Source of the DNA: Methanobrevibacter sp.
Lineage (GTDB): Archaea; Methanobacteriota; Methanobacteria; Methanobacteriales; Methanobacteriaceae
Length of the DNA stretch: 58,050 bases
Reading direction: 5' to 3'
Assembly: GCF_017468685.1 (NCBI RefSeq)
Contig: NZ_JAFUHT010000083.1
Location: 1 to 58,050 of the forward strand
Positions 46,371 to 56,305 of this stretch are shown here, piece after piece; the first letter of the stretch is position 1; each line of letters begins with the position of its first letter. The notes beneath the pieces were generated by a model. It was not told the origin of the DNA, made no database searches, and saw only the letters and a list, made by a program, of their open reading frames with translations. The position numbers and the translations under genes were made by a program.

Positions 46371-48299
46371 TTATTTTATTATTATTTTACTTTTTGCTGA
46401 AATCTTATAATTCTTGTTTCCAGAAGAAATTACAACCTTGTGGTTTCCTTTGGATAATTTTTTGGTATTTAACTTAGCAACACCTTTTTTGTTTGTTTTA
46501 ATTTTATATATTTTTGATTTTTTGCCTGTAAATACTTTAACCTTAACTTTAACATTTTTTAAAGGTTTATTATATGCTTTAACAGTTACCTTGAAGTACT
46601 TGGATTTTTTATACTTATTGGTGACTTTAGGTGCTTTGACTTTGGTTGGTGCCTTATTGATTTTGATTGAAGCAGATTTTTCAGACAAACTCATAACTGC
46701 AGATATTTCATCAGAAGATATTGTAATTTTATAGTTGCCAACATCTAAGTCAGATACTTTAACATTAGCAACTCCATTTAAATCCGTGCCAATACGATAA
46801 TTTTTCAAATACCATCCATTCTTGAATACTGTTACATACAAATCAACATTTCCAGCAGGAGAATTATCCTCATTAAGTAATTTTAAGGAGTATATTTTAC
46901 CTGATTTATATGTTGTGGAAAAACCGTTCAATACCAACTTTGCAGATAATTTTTTAACATTCAAATCATTGCTTGAAACGACAAGTTTGCTATTTCCTGA
47001 ATCGGCAACAAATTGGATGTCCCACACCCCCACATCCACTAAAGTATTGTGGGATGCCAATGCGAATTTAGCTATTCCATTCGAATCAGTGACAACATCA
47101 AATGTTAAAATATCCGATGAATCAACATTAAATGCATCTACATGAATTTTTTTGTTTGAAAGAATTTTATTATCTTTTGTGAATTTTACTTGGACAATAT
47201 CCCCATAAAATGAAGGATTTTTTAAAAATTCAAGTTTTAAGTTTTCATTAATTAGTTCGCTTGATTTAACAATATTATTATCCATTCTTATTTTCGGAGA
47301 CACATAACCTATGCCTGCAATGTCATCATTTGCCTTATTATTTACAAAAATGTTATTTATAAGATCGCCCCCATTACAGATTAAGTATAATGAAGAGCCC
47401 TCATGAGCATTGTTAAGACCAAATGTGGAATCTGAAATATTGATTGTTGCATTATTTGAGTAAAATGAAATCGCACCTGCGTCATGATTAACCTTATTAT
47501 TTTCAAATTTGCAGGAATCTACAATACAATACCCATCATAAATTTTAAAATATAAAGCTCCATCACCATCTTCATCAAAATTATTTGAAAATCTTGAATT
47601 TTTTATGGAAACAGAATAAGATAGATAGGCAGTTGGTTCCATATTAATTGCACTATTCTTGTTATTGGTGAAATTTGAATTTGTTAAAGTCATTTTTTTA
47701 AATTCGTTTGAAATTCCCCCACCATTACTATTAAATATTGAATTTTTAACTGTCAGACTACTTGAATCAGATCCCCAACAGGTAATCCCATATCCTCCGT
47801 TATTTTCAAAAATACAATTTTGAAACGAAGAAGTGGCGCCGCAATGAACCGCATAATTTATTGCATTTTTAAAAATGATGTTTTTAAAGGTCACTTTGGC
47901 ATCAGACCAGATTATACCGGATAATCCTTTTGCATCAAGAGTTGCCTTATTGGTTGATGAGGAACCCTGAATAGTGACACTTTTTGTAATATAAATATAA
48001 GTACCTTCTCCAGCATATAACCCTGTTAATTTGATTGTATCACCTTTATTTGCTCCGTCAATTGCATTTTCAATATCATCAAAAGTATTTCCCGAAACGG
48101 TTACAGTACTTTGAAGAGCATCATCATCCACAATGCCCATAGTTTCATCTATTGAATCATCGTTATTGCTTTTTAAATCAATGTTTTGATTTTCAACTGT
48201 TAAATTATCATCACAAACATCTTCAGATGCACTGACAACACAGGTAGTGCATAATATAATCAATAACAATGATATTAAAAAAATCTTAGTATATTTCAT
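46371..48299 (-). CDS. Adhesin-like protein with parallel beta-helix
   Basis: 642 residues: signal peptide (LLLIILCTTCVVSA), linker, a pectate-lyase-like right-handed beta-helix (about 70-350) with repeats such as FKNIIFKNA, FQNCIFENNGGYGI, VKNSIFNSNGGGI and LTNSNFTNNKNSAI, then Ig-like domains (360-545) and a Lys-rich final domain (KAPKVTNKYKKSKYFKVTV to the end). Predicted to be exported and bind host, microbial or wall glycans. First gene of the three-adhesin unit; shares a promoter block with the neighbouring adhesin. Confidence 0.85.
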   Translation of the reverse strand: MKYTKIFLISLLLIILCTTCVVSASEDVCDDNLTVENQNIDLKSNNDDSIDETMGIVDDDALQSTVTVSGNTFDDIENAIDGANKGDTIKLTGLYAGEGTYIYITKSVTIQGSSSTNKATLDAKGLSGIIWSDAKVTFKNIIFKNAINYAVHCGATSSFQNCIFENNGGYGITCWGSDSSSLTVKNSIFNSNGGGISNEFKKMTLTNSNFTNNKNSAINMEPTAYLSYSVSIKNSRFSNNFDEDGDGALYFKIYDGYCIVDSCKFENNKVNHDAGAISFYSNNATINISDSTFGLNNAHEGSSLYLICNGGDLINNIFVNNKANDDIAGIGYVSPKIRMDNNIVKSSELINENLKLEFLKNPSFYGDIVQVKFTKDNKILSNKKIHVDAFNVDSSDILTFDVVTDSNGIAKFALASHNTLVDVGVWDIQFVADSGNSKLVVSSNDLNVKKLSAKLVLNGFSTTYKSGKIYSLKLLNEDNSPAGNVDLYVTVFKNGWYLKNYRIGTDLNGVANVKVSDLDVGNYKITISSDEISAVMSLSEKSASIKINKAPTKVKAPKVTNKYKKSKYFKVTVKAYNKPLKNVKVKVKVFTGKKSKIYKIKTNKKGVAKLNTKKLSKGNHKVVISSGNKNYKISAKSKIIIK

Positions 48300-48398
48300 T
48301 TAAATCACTTAACTATTATAAAACATTCAATAATTAACGCATTAACATTTGTTAAAATTGAAAATTATTTATTACATTATTATCTTTATAAAAAACTA

Positions 48399-48429
48399 AT
48401 TATAAAGAAATATTATTAAAAAAAGAATA
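48399..48429 (-). promoter_or_regulatory. Adhesin promoter block, copy 1
   Basis: 31 bp that match the block at 50350-50380 with one mismatch. Minus-strand TATA: TTTCTTTATAATTAG. A small dyad TTAAC-ATTT-GTTAA (48342-48355) lies downstream in the leader. It drives the three-gene adhesin unit 48299-43050. Confidence 0.6.
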
Positions 48430-48431
48430 AA

Positions 48432-48447
48432 GGAGTAAAAAAACTCC
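48432..48447 (-). terminator. Terminator of the 609-aa adhesin gene
   Basis: On the minus strand GGAGT-TTTTTT-ACTCC forms a 5-bp stem, 9 bp after the stop, followed by TTTATTCTTTTTTT. Confidence 0.6.
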
Positions 48448-48455
48448 CCAAAAAT

Positions 48456-50285
48456 TTATTTTTTCACTTTAACTGTCTTTTTAACAGTTATTTTGCCATA
48501 ACTTGCTTGGTATTTGACTTTTTTTCCAACTTTAAGTTTTTTCAATACTGGCTTTTTAATTGTAACTTTAGCAACACCTTTTTTGTTGGTTTTAGCCTTA
48601 TAGGTTTTTTTATTGAACTTAAAGGTGATTTTTTTGCCTTTAGCCACTTTACCATTGATTTTTAAAGTCGCTTTTAAAACAAGTTTTTTAGCGGATTTTT
48701 TAACTGTAACCTTAGCGAGTTTTAAGGATATTTTATCTGCCTTTTTGGTTGGTGTTTGTTTGCTAGTCTTTGTAAATGTGATTGTTTTTGAAACACCAGA
48801 ATATTTATAATCCCCAGTGTAAGTTACAGTAGCAGTGTATGTTCCATCGGCAAGTCCTGGAATTGACAATGACCCACTTCCAGTAAAGTAAGAACTGGAA
48901 TATTCTTTTCCATTGATTGTGATGAATATTGCTCCTCCAGCATCTCCTGCAACATTCACTTTAAATACGGGATCCTGGCCAACTTTTGACTCAACTGTTG
49001 CAATCATGTTTGGATTGTTGCCCATGAAAACAGGCCTATAATTATCATAAGAATATTCATTATCTTCATACACTACTTGAATATCTTCATACCCATTACC
49101 TTTAGCCAAAAATTTTACAGAAGCCTTACCATTAACCACACGAGCATTAATACCACTATCATAACCTGGAGCATATACCTTCAAATCTCCAGAATATGTA
49201 TTTGGAAGAGTGAAAGTTAATGTATATTCCTGATTACGAATCATTTCATAATCAACTTCAATTTGTGGAGCAATACTGAAAGAAGTAACCCTGGAATCTA
49301 CATAATAATCACTTCCAGTGTATTTCGCTTCAAGCAGATATTCACGACCCAATTCATTGAATTTATTTAATGAAACACTAGCATAACCATTAACTAATGC
49401 AACATCTGCTACAATTTCATCATCAACCATAACAAATAAATTTCCTTTAGCATTAGAAGGCAACATGAGAGAAACTTCATTATTTTCATTTAATCCAATT
49501 TCCCAATCAGATATTGATATATCCGGATATACATCAAAATTTCCATCAAAAGATCTTGAAACTAACTTTCCAGAATAATCAATGTGAATCGGATACACAC
49601 CAACATTTAAATTTTCTAATTCAATGACAGCAGCACTCCTTACAACAGGAGCAGTATAATGTTTTCCATTAACAATTGCAACCACGTCCCCCGCAGGTTC
49701 ATCCGCTTCAATGAAAATAGTTAAAAGGTTACTTCCATAAATAACTGAACCACAGTCTATATAACAGGATACAATTTCAAATGTGGATGATGTAGAACAT
49801 GGATTATAATTATCATCTCCAGAATAGCGAACCTCTGCAGTATGCTTACCAATTTCTTTAACATTAAAATTGAAATAATGAGTTTTTGCGGTTATTTTCT
49901 TATCACTTACAAATTTACCATCCATATATAATGATAGAGTCCCATTAACTTTTTGTGATAAGGACACCTTTATATACAAATCATCATAAACGTCACGTGG
50001 AGTTAATTCTGTATAATAATCCTGAATTTCATTGTCCCATACACCAACTTTCATATCAATTGTTTGCTTATCTGAGACAAGGTCTTCAGAATCTTGAGAT
50101 TCCGCCAAATCATTTTCTTCATTTTCACTTAATTCAACTTCATCATTTATCTCTTCAATTGAATCAAGTGTGCTTTCCTCAACTGTTAAATCAGCACCAG
50201 AAATATCTTCCGTTGCACTAACAGCACCTAACATAAAAATAGTTAGTATAGCTAAACTAACTAAAAATAATTTTTTATTGTTCAT
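48456..50285 (-). CDS. Adhesin-like protein with Ig-like repeats
   Basis: 609 residues: signal peptide (FLVSLAILTIFMLGAVSA), an acidic linker (Glu/Asp/Ser, 25-75), then about six Ig-like beta domains, for example LSLYMDGKFVSDKKITAKTH, AKGNLFVMVDDEIVADVALVNGYASV, SGDLKVYAPGYD and GAIFITINGKEYSSSYFTGSG with GLADGTYTATVTYTGDYKY, and a Lys-rich last domain ending VKVKK. No LPXTG or membrane anchor; the basic end may hold the wall by charge. Monocistronic, with its own terminator. The ribosome binding site is AAGGGA. Confidence 0.85.
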   Translation of the reverse strand: MNNKKLFLVSLAILTIFMLGAVSATEDISGADLTVEESTLDSIEEINDEVELSENEENDLAESQDSEDLVSDKQTIDMKVGVWDNEIQDYYTELTPRDVYDDLYIKVSLSQKVNGTLSLYMDGKFVSDKKITAKTHYFNFNVKEIGKHTAEVRYSGDDNYNPCSTSSTFEIVSCYIDCGSVIYGSNLLTIFIEADEPAGDVVAIVNGKHYTAPVVRSAAVIELENLNVGVYPIHIDYSGKLVSRSFDGNFDVYPDISISDWEIGLNENNEVSLMLPSNAKGNLFVMVDDEIVADVALVNGYASVSLNKFNELGREYLLEAKYTGSDYYVDSRVTSFSIAPQIEVDYEMIRNQEYTLTFTLPNTYSGDLKVYAPGYDSGINARVVNGKASVKFLAKGNGYEDIQVVYEDNEYSYDNYRPVFMGNNPNMIATVESKVGQDPVFKVNVAGDAGGAIFITINGKEYSSSYFTGSGSLSIPGLADGTYTATVTYTGDYKYSGVSKTITFTKTSKQTPTKKADKISLKLAKVTVKKSAKKLVLKATLKINGKVAKGKKITFKFNKKTYKAKTNKKGVAKVTIKKPVLKKLKVGKKVKYQASYGKITVKKTVKVKK

Positions 50286-50307
50286 TTTATTCCCTTAAAT
50301 TATGTTA

Positions 50308-50329
50308 ATTGTAACATTATTGTTACAAT
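50308..50329. promoter_or_regulatory. Operator-like palindrome at the adhesin start site
   Basis: ATTGTAAC (50308-50315) and GTTACAAT (50322-50329), a perfect 8-bp dyad with a 6-bp spacer. The TATA (50357-50348) would start RNA near 50327, so the dyad covers the start site, as repressor sites do. The nearest regulator gene is PadR-like, 74 bp away. Confidence 0.6.
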
Positions 50330-50349
50330 CAGATTTTTGTTAATGGAAT

Positions 50350-50380
50350 ATTATAAAGAAATATTATTAAAATAAGAATA
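50350..50380 (-). promoter_or_regulatory. Adhesin promoter block, copy 2
   Basis: 31 bp identical but for one base to 48399-48429, holding TTTATAATAT on the minus strand. Drives the 609-aa adhesin gene. Confidence 0.6.
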
Positions 50381-50402
50381 CTTTTAAAATTATTTGCTTA
50401 AA

Positions 50403-50819
50403 TCAGTCCATATCATCAAACAATGACCTCCATTGATGATTAGCATGAATTAAGTCAAATCTTGAGTAAATATAATTAAGCACATATTCTCCATCTTCTG
50501 TGATTTTGAAATATTTCATTTTCCTATTATTCTTGACCTTTAACTCACTAGTTATTAATCCCAAATCTTCCATCTTATTTAGAATAGGATATATGTTACT
50601 TGGATTTGATTTCTTTAAGGATTTTTCATCAATAAAAATTATAAAAAATTTATCCAATTCTTTTAAAATACCATAACCATGAATCAAACCATTATATTTG
50701 ATTATCCACAATATTAAAAAGCGTGACATCCCATTTACATAAGATTTAATCACAAAATTATTGTTTATGATTTTAGAGTAATCTTTTTGAATATCTATTC
50801 GTGAATTTTCGAGTGACAT
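50403..50819 (-). CDS. PadR family transcriptional regulator
   Basis: 138 residues. Winged helix: FLILWIIKYNGLIHGYGILKELDKFFIIF (near 34), recognition helix SNIYPILNKMEDLGLITSELKVKNNRKMKYFKITEDGEYVL (near 74). PadR proteins are usually repressors released by ligand. It lies between the adhesins and ftr, same strand, 117 bp upstream of the adhesin with the palindrome. The regulator-target link is inferred. The N-terminal 30 residues are extra. GGAAAATGTAAG precedes the ATG. Confidence 0.8.
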   Translation of the reverse strand: MSLENSRIDIQKDYSKIINNNFVIKSYVNGMSRFLILWIIKYNGLIHGYGILKELDKFFIIFIDEKSLKKSNPSNIYPILNKMEDLGLITSELKVKNNRKMKYFKITEDGEYVLNYIYSRFDLIHANHQWRSLFDDMD

Positions 50820-50961
50820 CTTACATTTTCCAATTTTTATTAAAAATAAATAATATCAAGATGATACGAGTAATTATACAAATAAATTTTAATTGAAAAA
50901 TGTATATAAAACAATATTATTAAATTAGTAATATATTAATTATTAAAAAAAGTAAAAAAAG

Positions 50962-50983
50962 TAGAGAATATTGAAATTCTCTA
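50962..50983 (-). terminator. Strong terminator of ftr
   Basis: Minus strand TAGAGAAT-TTCAAT-ATTCTCTA, perfect 8-bp stem starting at the ftr stop, followed by CTTTTTTTACTTTTTTT. Confidence 0.8.
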
Positions 50984-51865
50984 GAATAAGTCTTGTAAGT
51001 GGATTTGGTAAGGTCCTAAGTTTCCACCGTAGTTACCCGCACCGATTTCAATAACACCAGGCACTTGACAAGCAGCTTCAATACCTGCTTTCATAGCAGC
51101 TTTAACTGATTCTTCGTCAACACCGTCAATAACGATTTCCATGTTTCCGAATACGTTTTCTGGCAATTCAGTTTCTACTTGGTCTTTTAATGTAACACAT
51201 TCTTTTTCGTTGGTAGATGCACTCATAAATGAGTATTTGGAACCAGTTTTGGAACCGGAAGCAACCATACCACCGGAGAAAGGAGTGATTACACCAGCAA
51301 CAGCGTGAATAGCATCAACAGCAGCTTCAGCTGCAACAATGGAAGCCATTTGACTGTCAGCCATGATGAAGAAGTTTCCACCAGCTACTCCGTCTTTCCA
51401 TCCCATTTCATCTTCCACTAAGAATTCACCGGACATGATAGGAATTACGTGCATTTTTTTGCCGTTTACGTCTTTTTCAGTTTCGTATCCGTCACCGAAG
51501 AACTTGAGTTGTTTTCCGGTTGGGAATGCTTCTTCGCTTTCTAAAGCGTTGAATGCTGCTGCAGTAGGAGCAGTTAAAACACATTGTCCGATTCTGTCCA
51601 TGATTTGTCCGCCTAAAGCTTTTTTAGACATGTGACAGATCATGATTGCATAACCTGGTCTTCCATCTGGAGATTCAGTTGGAGGAACATATTGGTCAAT
51701 ACCTGCTTCTGCAGGACATCCAATAACTGAAGTAGCAAATCCAGTAGCTTCAGTAGCAGCAATTTTAGCTAAATGTTTAGTAGCTGCAGTAATAATAATT
51801 CTAGATACTTTAATTCCAAAACCTTCAGCAAAGGTATCTTGTATTTCTACACCATTAATTTCCAT
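50981..51865 (-). CDS. ftr: Formylmethanofuran:tetrahydromethanopterin formyltransferase
   Basis: Second step of CO2 reduction to methane: moves the formyl group to tetrahydromethanopterin. 294 residues, standard length. Diagnostic: [23 protein letters not shown] at the start, [16 protein letters not shown] (near 43), [39 protein letters not shown] and [14 protein letters not shown] at the end. Codon use is markedly more G+C-rich than the neighbours, as expected of a highly expressed gene. GGTGAAAAT precedes the ATG; monocistronic with a strong terminator. Confidence 0.98.
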   Translation of the reverse strand: MEINGVEIQDTFAEGFGIKVSRIIITAATKHLAKIAATEATGFATSVIGCPAEAGIDQYVPPTESPDGRPGYAIMICHMSKKALGGQIMDRIGQCVLTAPTAAAFNALESEEAFPTGKQLKFFGDGYETEKDVNGKKMHVIPIMSGEFLVEDEMGWKDGVAGGNFFIMADSQMASIVAAEAAVDAIHAVAGVITPFSGGMVASGSKTGSKYSFMSASTNEKECVTLKDQVETELPENVFGNMEIVIDGVDEESVKAAMKAGIEAACQVPGVIEIGAGNYGGNLGPYQIHLQDLF

Positions 51866-51974
51866 ATTTTCACCAAAATTTTTTTAAAATAAATTTTTTT
51901 GTGATAATTAAATTTATGATAATATATTAAAATAAAGTTTTCTATTTTAATTGAAATTAGATATTAAAATAAAT

Positions 51975-53042
51975 CTATTTTACACCAATTAACTCATTGA
52001 TAATTGGTATTTTAGCAAAAATAACCATTATTAACCATGATAAGAAAAATCCGACTAAAAACAGCAAAATATAATCGAAAATGAAATTTGATGATAAATG
52101 AAATATTTTTCGGGTAACCATTATTAACTGACTATGAATCAGATACATTCCATAACTGCACATTGCAATGGAAGATACAACATTAGTAGTCTTTCCAGAG
52201 GCATTATTAACAACATTACTTGATTTGACAAAGCAATATACTCCAATTGACAATACTACCATTAAAACAGAATATCTATGAAATACAAATAAGATTTCAG
52301 TGCCAACAATGCTATAAGAATACAACAGCATAATAACAGATGAAACAATAATTAAAATAGCTGAAATAACTGGATTATTAAATATTCTTCTTTCGCTATA
52401 TCTTAAATAGTAACCTAGAACAACCAATGCGATAGGACTTATGAAATCAGAAAGCAGATTCAAATATTGATTGTTTAAAGGGTAGATTATTGAAATGAAT
52501 ATTAACCAAACAATTAATAGATACTCAACATGAATTAATTCTGAATTGTTTAACCATTTATTTACAAAAGGCATCATCATGTAAACATATATCATAATCC
52601 AGAAAAACCAATAAACAACCGATCCCGGTGCTTTAAAAAGTAATGTATCCAAAAACACGTTAATAAAACTTAAAATTCCAAAACTATCAACAAAATTAAT
52701 TCCTGAAATAAAATAAGAAGACATAATAAGAACAATACTGAAAACTAATGACCAGAAAAGGAACGGTTTTGCTATACGAGGAATACGTTTTTCAAAAAAA
52801 CTTTTAACATCCCAATTTTGTCCTAAAAGCAGTGCTCCTGATATCATTAAAAACAGGTCAACACCCATTCTAAAGAAATTATTAGCAAAGGTTTCATAAA
52901 ATCCGCTAATAGAATAAATTGATTGGACATTATAATTCATTATTTCGCCGACATGTCCGGTCACATGCAGTAAAATAACCGATAGAATAGCAATAACCCT
53001 TAAAACATCATAATAAAATATGCGATTAGAACCAGCATTCAT
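51975..53042 (-). CDS. Acyltransferase family 3 membrane protein
   Basis: 355 residues with about 10 membrane helices. FYYDVLRVIAILSVILLHVTGH carries the catalytic His of the acyltransferase-3/WecH family, and NNFFRMGVDLFLMISGALLLGQNW follows. Transfers acyl (often acetyl) groups to surface polysaccharides; substrate unknown. It lies 11 bp downstream of the flippase-like gene, so the pair probably modifies a lipid-linked surface glycan. Confidence 0.87.
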   Translation of the reverse strand: MNAGSNRIFYYDVLRVIAILSVILLHVTGHVGEIMNYNVQSIYSISGFYETFANNFFRMGVDLFLMISGALLLGQNWDVKSFFEKRIPRIAKPFLFWSLVFSIVLIMSSYFISGINFVDSFGILSFINVFLDTLLFKAPGSVVYWFFWIMIYVYMMMPFVNKWLNNSELIHVEYLLIVWLIFISIIYPLNNQYLNLLSDFISPIALVVLGYYLRYSERRIFNNPVISAILIIVSSVIMLLYSYSIVGTEILFVFHRYSVLMVVLSIGVYCFVKSSNVVNNASGKTTNVVSSIAMCSYGMYLIHSQLIMVTRKIFHLSSNFIFDYILLFLVGFFLSWLIMVIFAKIPIINELIGVK

Positions 53043-53053
53043 AAAAAATCAAC

Positions 53054-54097
53054 TCATTCGTCAATATTTTCTTCGGATTCCACTGAAGATAATGATTTTT
53101 TATCTAAAATAGATGAACCATATTTTGGTATAAGTACTAGACCTATTATTGTAGCCATCCAGAAGGATATTAGTCTTTCAATAACTGTTGCGGCTGCACT
53201 GATTGATGAAGTTATACCTGCACTTGAATAAAATAGAATCATGACTCCATCAATTGCTCCAAGTCCTCCCGGAAGCAATGGAATCATACCAACAAGGGAT
53301 GCAACAATAAATACTTCCCCAATGATTATTGGATTGACATTTGCACCGAATGCCAAAAAGACAAGATACACCCTGAAAATCTCAAAAATCCAAATAATAA
53401 ATGACAAAGGAACAGTATAATACAATGCTTTCTTATTTGAAACAAGATTTTTCATTGTATCCTGAAAACCAAATACTGCTTCATGTATTTTATTTTCTAA
53501 TTCAACAGAGTTTTTCTTATAAAACCTTCTAACAAGACCAACAATCCAGCCATCAACTTTATTTCCAAAGTTTGGATTTATACACATGTAAATAATAATC
53601 GCCAGAATAGCTATGATTGCGATTACTGCCACGATCATCACTGCAAGTAACCAAGTTGGCATGTCAAAATATAGCGTCATTAAGATAATTGTGATTGCTG
53701 CTAAAACAACAAAAGGAAAAGTATCCAAAGCCCTATCTGCAACGACAGTGGCGAAAGTTTCTTCAAATAAATAATCTTTTTGTTTGGATAGAATATAAGC
53801 CCTTACAGGTTCTCCCCCTCCACGACCAGAAGGAGTGATGTTATTAACGGCAAGTCCCACCAAGACCATAGGAAACAATTCACGAATACTTACATCCAAA
53901 TCAGCTTGTTTATTTAATATCTGCCAACGCAAAGTATATAAAAAATAAGTTATTATCTGAACAGCTATAGCTAAAGCTATAATATACAAATTAGCTACTT
54001 TTAATGCTGAGATAACTTGGTCAATTCCAACAAACCACAACATTACAACAAGAATAACGATGCTTATTCCTAATAATAATATAGTTTTTCTATCCAT
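53054..54097 (-). CDS. Flippase-like (UPF0104/AglD-type) membrane protein
   Basis: 347 residues with about 8 membrane helices of the lysylphosphatidylglycerol synthase TM superfamily. Marks: LFPMVLVGLAVNNITPSGRGGGEPVRAYIL (near 69), VVADRALDTFPF (near 105), LLPGGLGAIDGVMILFYSSAGI (near 277) and ATVIERLISFW. May move lipid-linked sugars or lipids. First gene of the pair with the acyltransferase; divergent from trkH with 66 bp between. Confidence 0.87.
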   Translation of the reverse strand: MDRKTILLLGISIVILVVMLWFVGIDQVISALKVANLYIIALAIAVQIITYFLYTLRWQILNKQADLDVSIRELFPMVLVGLAVNNITPSGRGGGEPVRAYILSKQKDYLFEETFATVVADRALDTFPFVVLAAITIILMTLYFDMPTWLLAVMIVAVIAIIAILAIIIYMCINPNFGNKVDGWIVGLVRRFYKKNSVELENKIHEAVFGFQDTMKNLVSNKKALYYTVPLSFIIWIFEIFRVYLVFLAFGANVNPIIIGEVFIVASLVGMIPLLPGGLGAIDGVMILFYSSAGITSSISAAATVIERLISFWMATIIGLVLIPKYGSSILDKKSLSSVESEENIDE

Positions 54098-54163
54098 CGT
54101 GATAATATATTATACAATTTAATACTTATAAATTTATATAGAAATTTATACTAATTTTAAGTA

Positions 54164-55597
54164 ATGAGGTATATTACTAAAACAGATTTGGTTATTGTTG
54201 CAACAAATTCCGGATATTTGATGATAGGAATAGGATTAATGTGCTTAATCCCATTAATATTCGATTTAATATACTTCGAATTTGACATACTAAGTTTTGT
54301 AATTCCAGGATTAATATCAATATTATTAGGAATCTTTGCTTTAAAATATTTTGAACAAAAAAGCAATAAAAAAATACGGCTAAAACATGGAATGATGATT
54401 TCATCATTTGCATGGTTATGGGCCAGCCTCATTGGAGGATTTGTCTTTATGCTTGCAACAAACATTTCACCAATTGATGCCGTTTTTGAAAGCATGTCCG
54501 CTTTAACAGGAACCGGAATGACTATGTTTGTGGATGTTGAAGTTTTACCTCACAGTATCTTATTTTTCAGAGCATTGGAACAATGGATTGGTGGTTTGGG
54601 AGTAGTTGTTATGGTGATTGGTGTTTTAACAAAACCCGGATCAGTATCATCAAAATTATACCAATCAGAAGCACGTGAAGAACGTATAAAACCAAGTATA
54701 AAAACCACACTTGAAAAAACAATGGAAATTTATGTCATTTATACAATTGCAGGAATAATATTATACCTGCTTGCGGGAATGCCAGTATTTGACTCAATCT
54801 GCAATACATTCAGCATCATTTCAACCGGAGGAATGAGCATCAAAAATGCGAATATGGGATTCTACCAAGATGATGTAATCTACTTTATTTCAATTGTATT
54901 GATGATTCTTGGTGCTACAAGCTTCATGGTCCATTACAAGGTAATTAAAACAAAAGGAAAATCACTGATTAATGATTTGCAATTTAAAATCATCATAACA
55001 GTTATTGCACTTGTTACATTAATGCTTTATTTTGTATCAAATATTGTTCCAATAGATTTATTGTTCACAGTCGTATCAGCAATCACAACTACCGGAGCAA
55101 GTGTCACAAGCCCATTAGTGATGGGAAGTTGGCCAAGCTTTGTAATAATTTGTTTAATGTGTTTAATGCTAACTGGAGGATCAAACGGTTCAACAGTAGG
55201 TGCGATAAAACTGGTGAGAATGATTACTTATTTTAAGGGAATTTACCGACATGTACGGGAAATCTTATCTCCCGAGGGAAGAGTAGTGCCTGTAAAATTG
55301 CATGGACATAAAATTCCTGAAAAATCAATAGCCCAAGCCGGTAGTTTCATTACACTTTATATGATGTTTATAATGTTTACATGGGCATTATTCTGTTTAT
55401 TTGGATATGATCCATTTAGAAGTTTATTTGCAGCAATGTCTCTGCAGGGTAATAACGGTTTAGAACTTGGTATAATCACCCCAACATTAAATCCGATACT
55501 TAAAATAGTCAGTATGTTTGATATGTGGACTGGAAGGTTAGAAATATATCCTGTACTCATCACATTAAGGGCAGCATTTGAAATTTTCAAAAGATAA
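54164..55597 (+). CDS. trkH: Potassium uptake protein TrkH
   Basis: 477 residues, membrane K+ channel subunit with four pore repeats: SALTGTGMTMF (near 120), FSIISTGGMSI (near 220), SAITTTGASVTSP (near 307), MSLQGNNGLELG (near 425). LTGGSNGSTVGAIKLVRM is also conserved. ATG is about 26 bp after a TTTATATA box (54133-54140) with no ribosome binding site, so probably leaderless. trkA follows 57 bp on. Confidence 0.94.
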   Translation: MRYITKTDLVIVATNSGYLMIGIGLMCLIPLIFDLIYFEFDILSFVIPGLISILLGIFALKYFEQKSNKKIRLKHGMMISSFAWLWASLIGGFVFMLATNISPIDAVFESMSALTGTGMTMFVDVEVLPHSILFFRALEQWIGGLGVVVMVIGVLTKPGSVSSKLYQSEAREERIKPSIKTTLEKTMEIYVIYTIAGIILYLLAGMPVFDSICNTFSIISTGGMSIKNANMGFYQDDVIYFISIVLMILGATSFMVHYKVIKTKGKSLINDLQFKIIITVIALVTLMLYFVSNIVPIDLLFTVVSAITTTGASVTSPLVMGSWPSFVIICLMCLMLTGGSNGSTVGAIKLVRMITYFKGIYRHVREILSPEGRVVPVKLHGHKIPEKSIAQAGSFITLYMMFIMFTWALFCLFGYDPFRSLFAAMSLQGNNGLELGIITPTLNPILKIVSMFDMWTGRLEIYPVLITLRAAFEIFKR

Positions 55598-55654
55598 TAT
55601 TTATATTATCATGAAATAAATATTGATAATTAATTATTATAAAGGGGAGATTTA

Positions 55655-56305
55655 ATGTATGCAATAATAATGGGAGGAGGTCGTGTTGGACTTGCTCTTG
55701 CAAATTTGTTAATCGATAGTGGATTTGACATCACATTAATTGAAAGCGACGAATCATTATGCAATGAAGTTGCAGCAGAACTTGACGCACTTGTAATTTG
55801 TGGAAACGGAACCAGTTCAAAGTTACTTGAAGAAACAAATATCGAAGATGCCGATTTCTTTATAGCAACAACCGGTAATGATGAAGCAAACCTTCTTTCA
55901 TGCATTTTAGTCAGAAAATACGATGTTGAAACAATTATTGCCCGTGTAAGTAATCCTGATCACGAAGAAGCATTTAAAGAAGTGGGAATCGACAGAGTAA
56001 TCAGCCCAGAGATTAGTGCTGCAAGAGACCTGGCCCAATATGTTACAAATCCTAGAGTATCCAAGCTAACCACACTCGGTGAAGGTGATGCTGAAATCAT
56101 TGAAATGACAATTACAAATGATAAAATTGTTGGAAAACGTTTTAAAGAGGTTTCACCATCAAAAGATTATATTATTATCGCTACTTATCAAAATGGTAAA
56201 TTAATTATCCCACAACCGGACAATACAATCAGTCGTGGGGAAAAAGTTTCAATACTTGTTAAAAGAGGAACCCTAAAAAAAGTTTCAAAGAAATTAGAGA
56301 ATTGA
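55655..56305 (+). CDS. trkA: Potassium uptake regulatory subunit TrkA
   Basis: 216 residues: RCK/TrkA-N with NAD-binding MYAIIMGGGRVGLALANLLID and LIESDESLC, and a TrkA-C domain (KIVGKRFKEVSPSKDYIIIATYQNGKLIIPQPD). Gates TrkH in response to nucleotides. Very strong ribosome binding site AAAGGGGAGATTTA. An 18-bp AT palindrome GATAATATTTATATTATC (55593-55610) lies between trkH and trkA. It overlaps the convergent hydrolase gene by 12 bp. Confidence 0.94.
   Translation: MYAIIMGGGRVGLALANLLIDSGFDITLIESDESLCNEVAAELDALVICGNGTSSKLLEETNIEDADFFIATTGNDEANLLSCILVRKYDVETIIARVSNPDHEEAFKEVGIDRVISPEISAARDLAQYVTNPRVSKLTTLGEGDAEIIEMTITNDKIVGKRFKEVSPSKDYIIIATYQNGKLIIPQPDNTISRGEKVSILVKRGTLKKVSKKLEN

Noticed and set aside
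55593-55610. AT-only 18-bp palindrome between trkH and trkA as an operator
   Set aside because: Composition alone makes such palindromes common here; no second copy seen.
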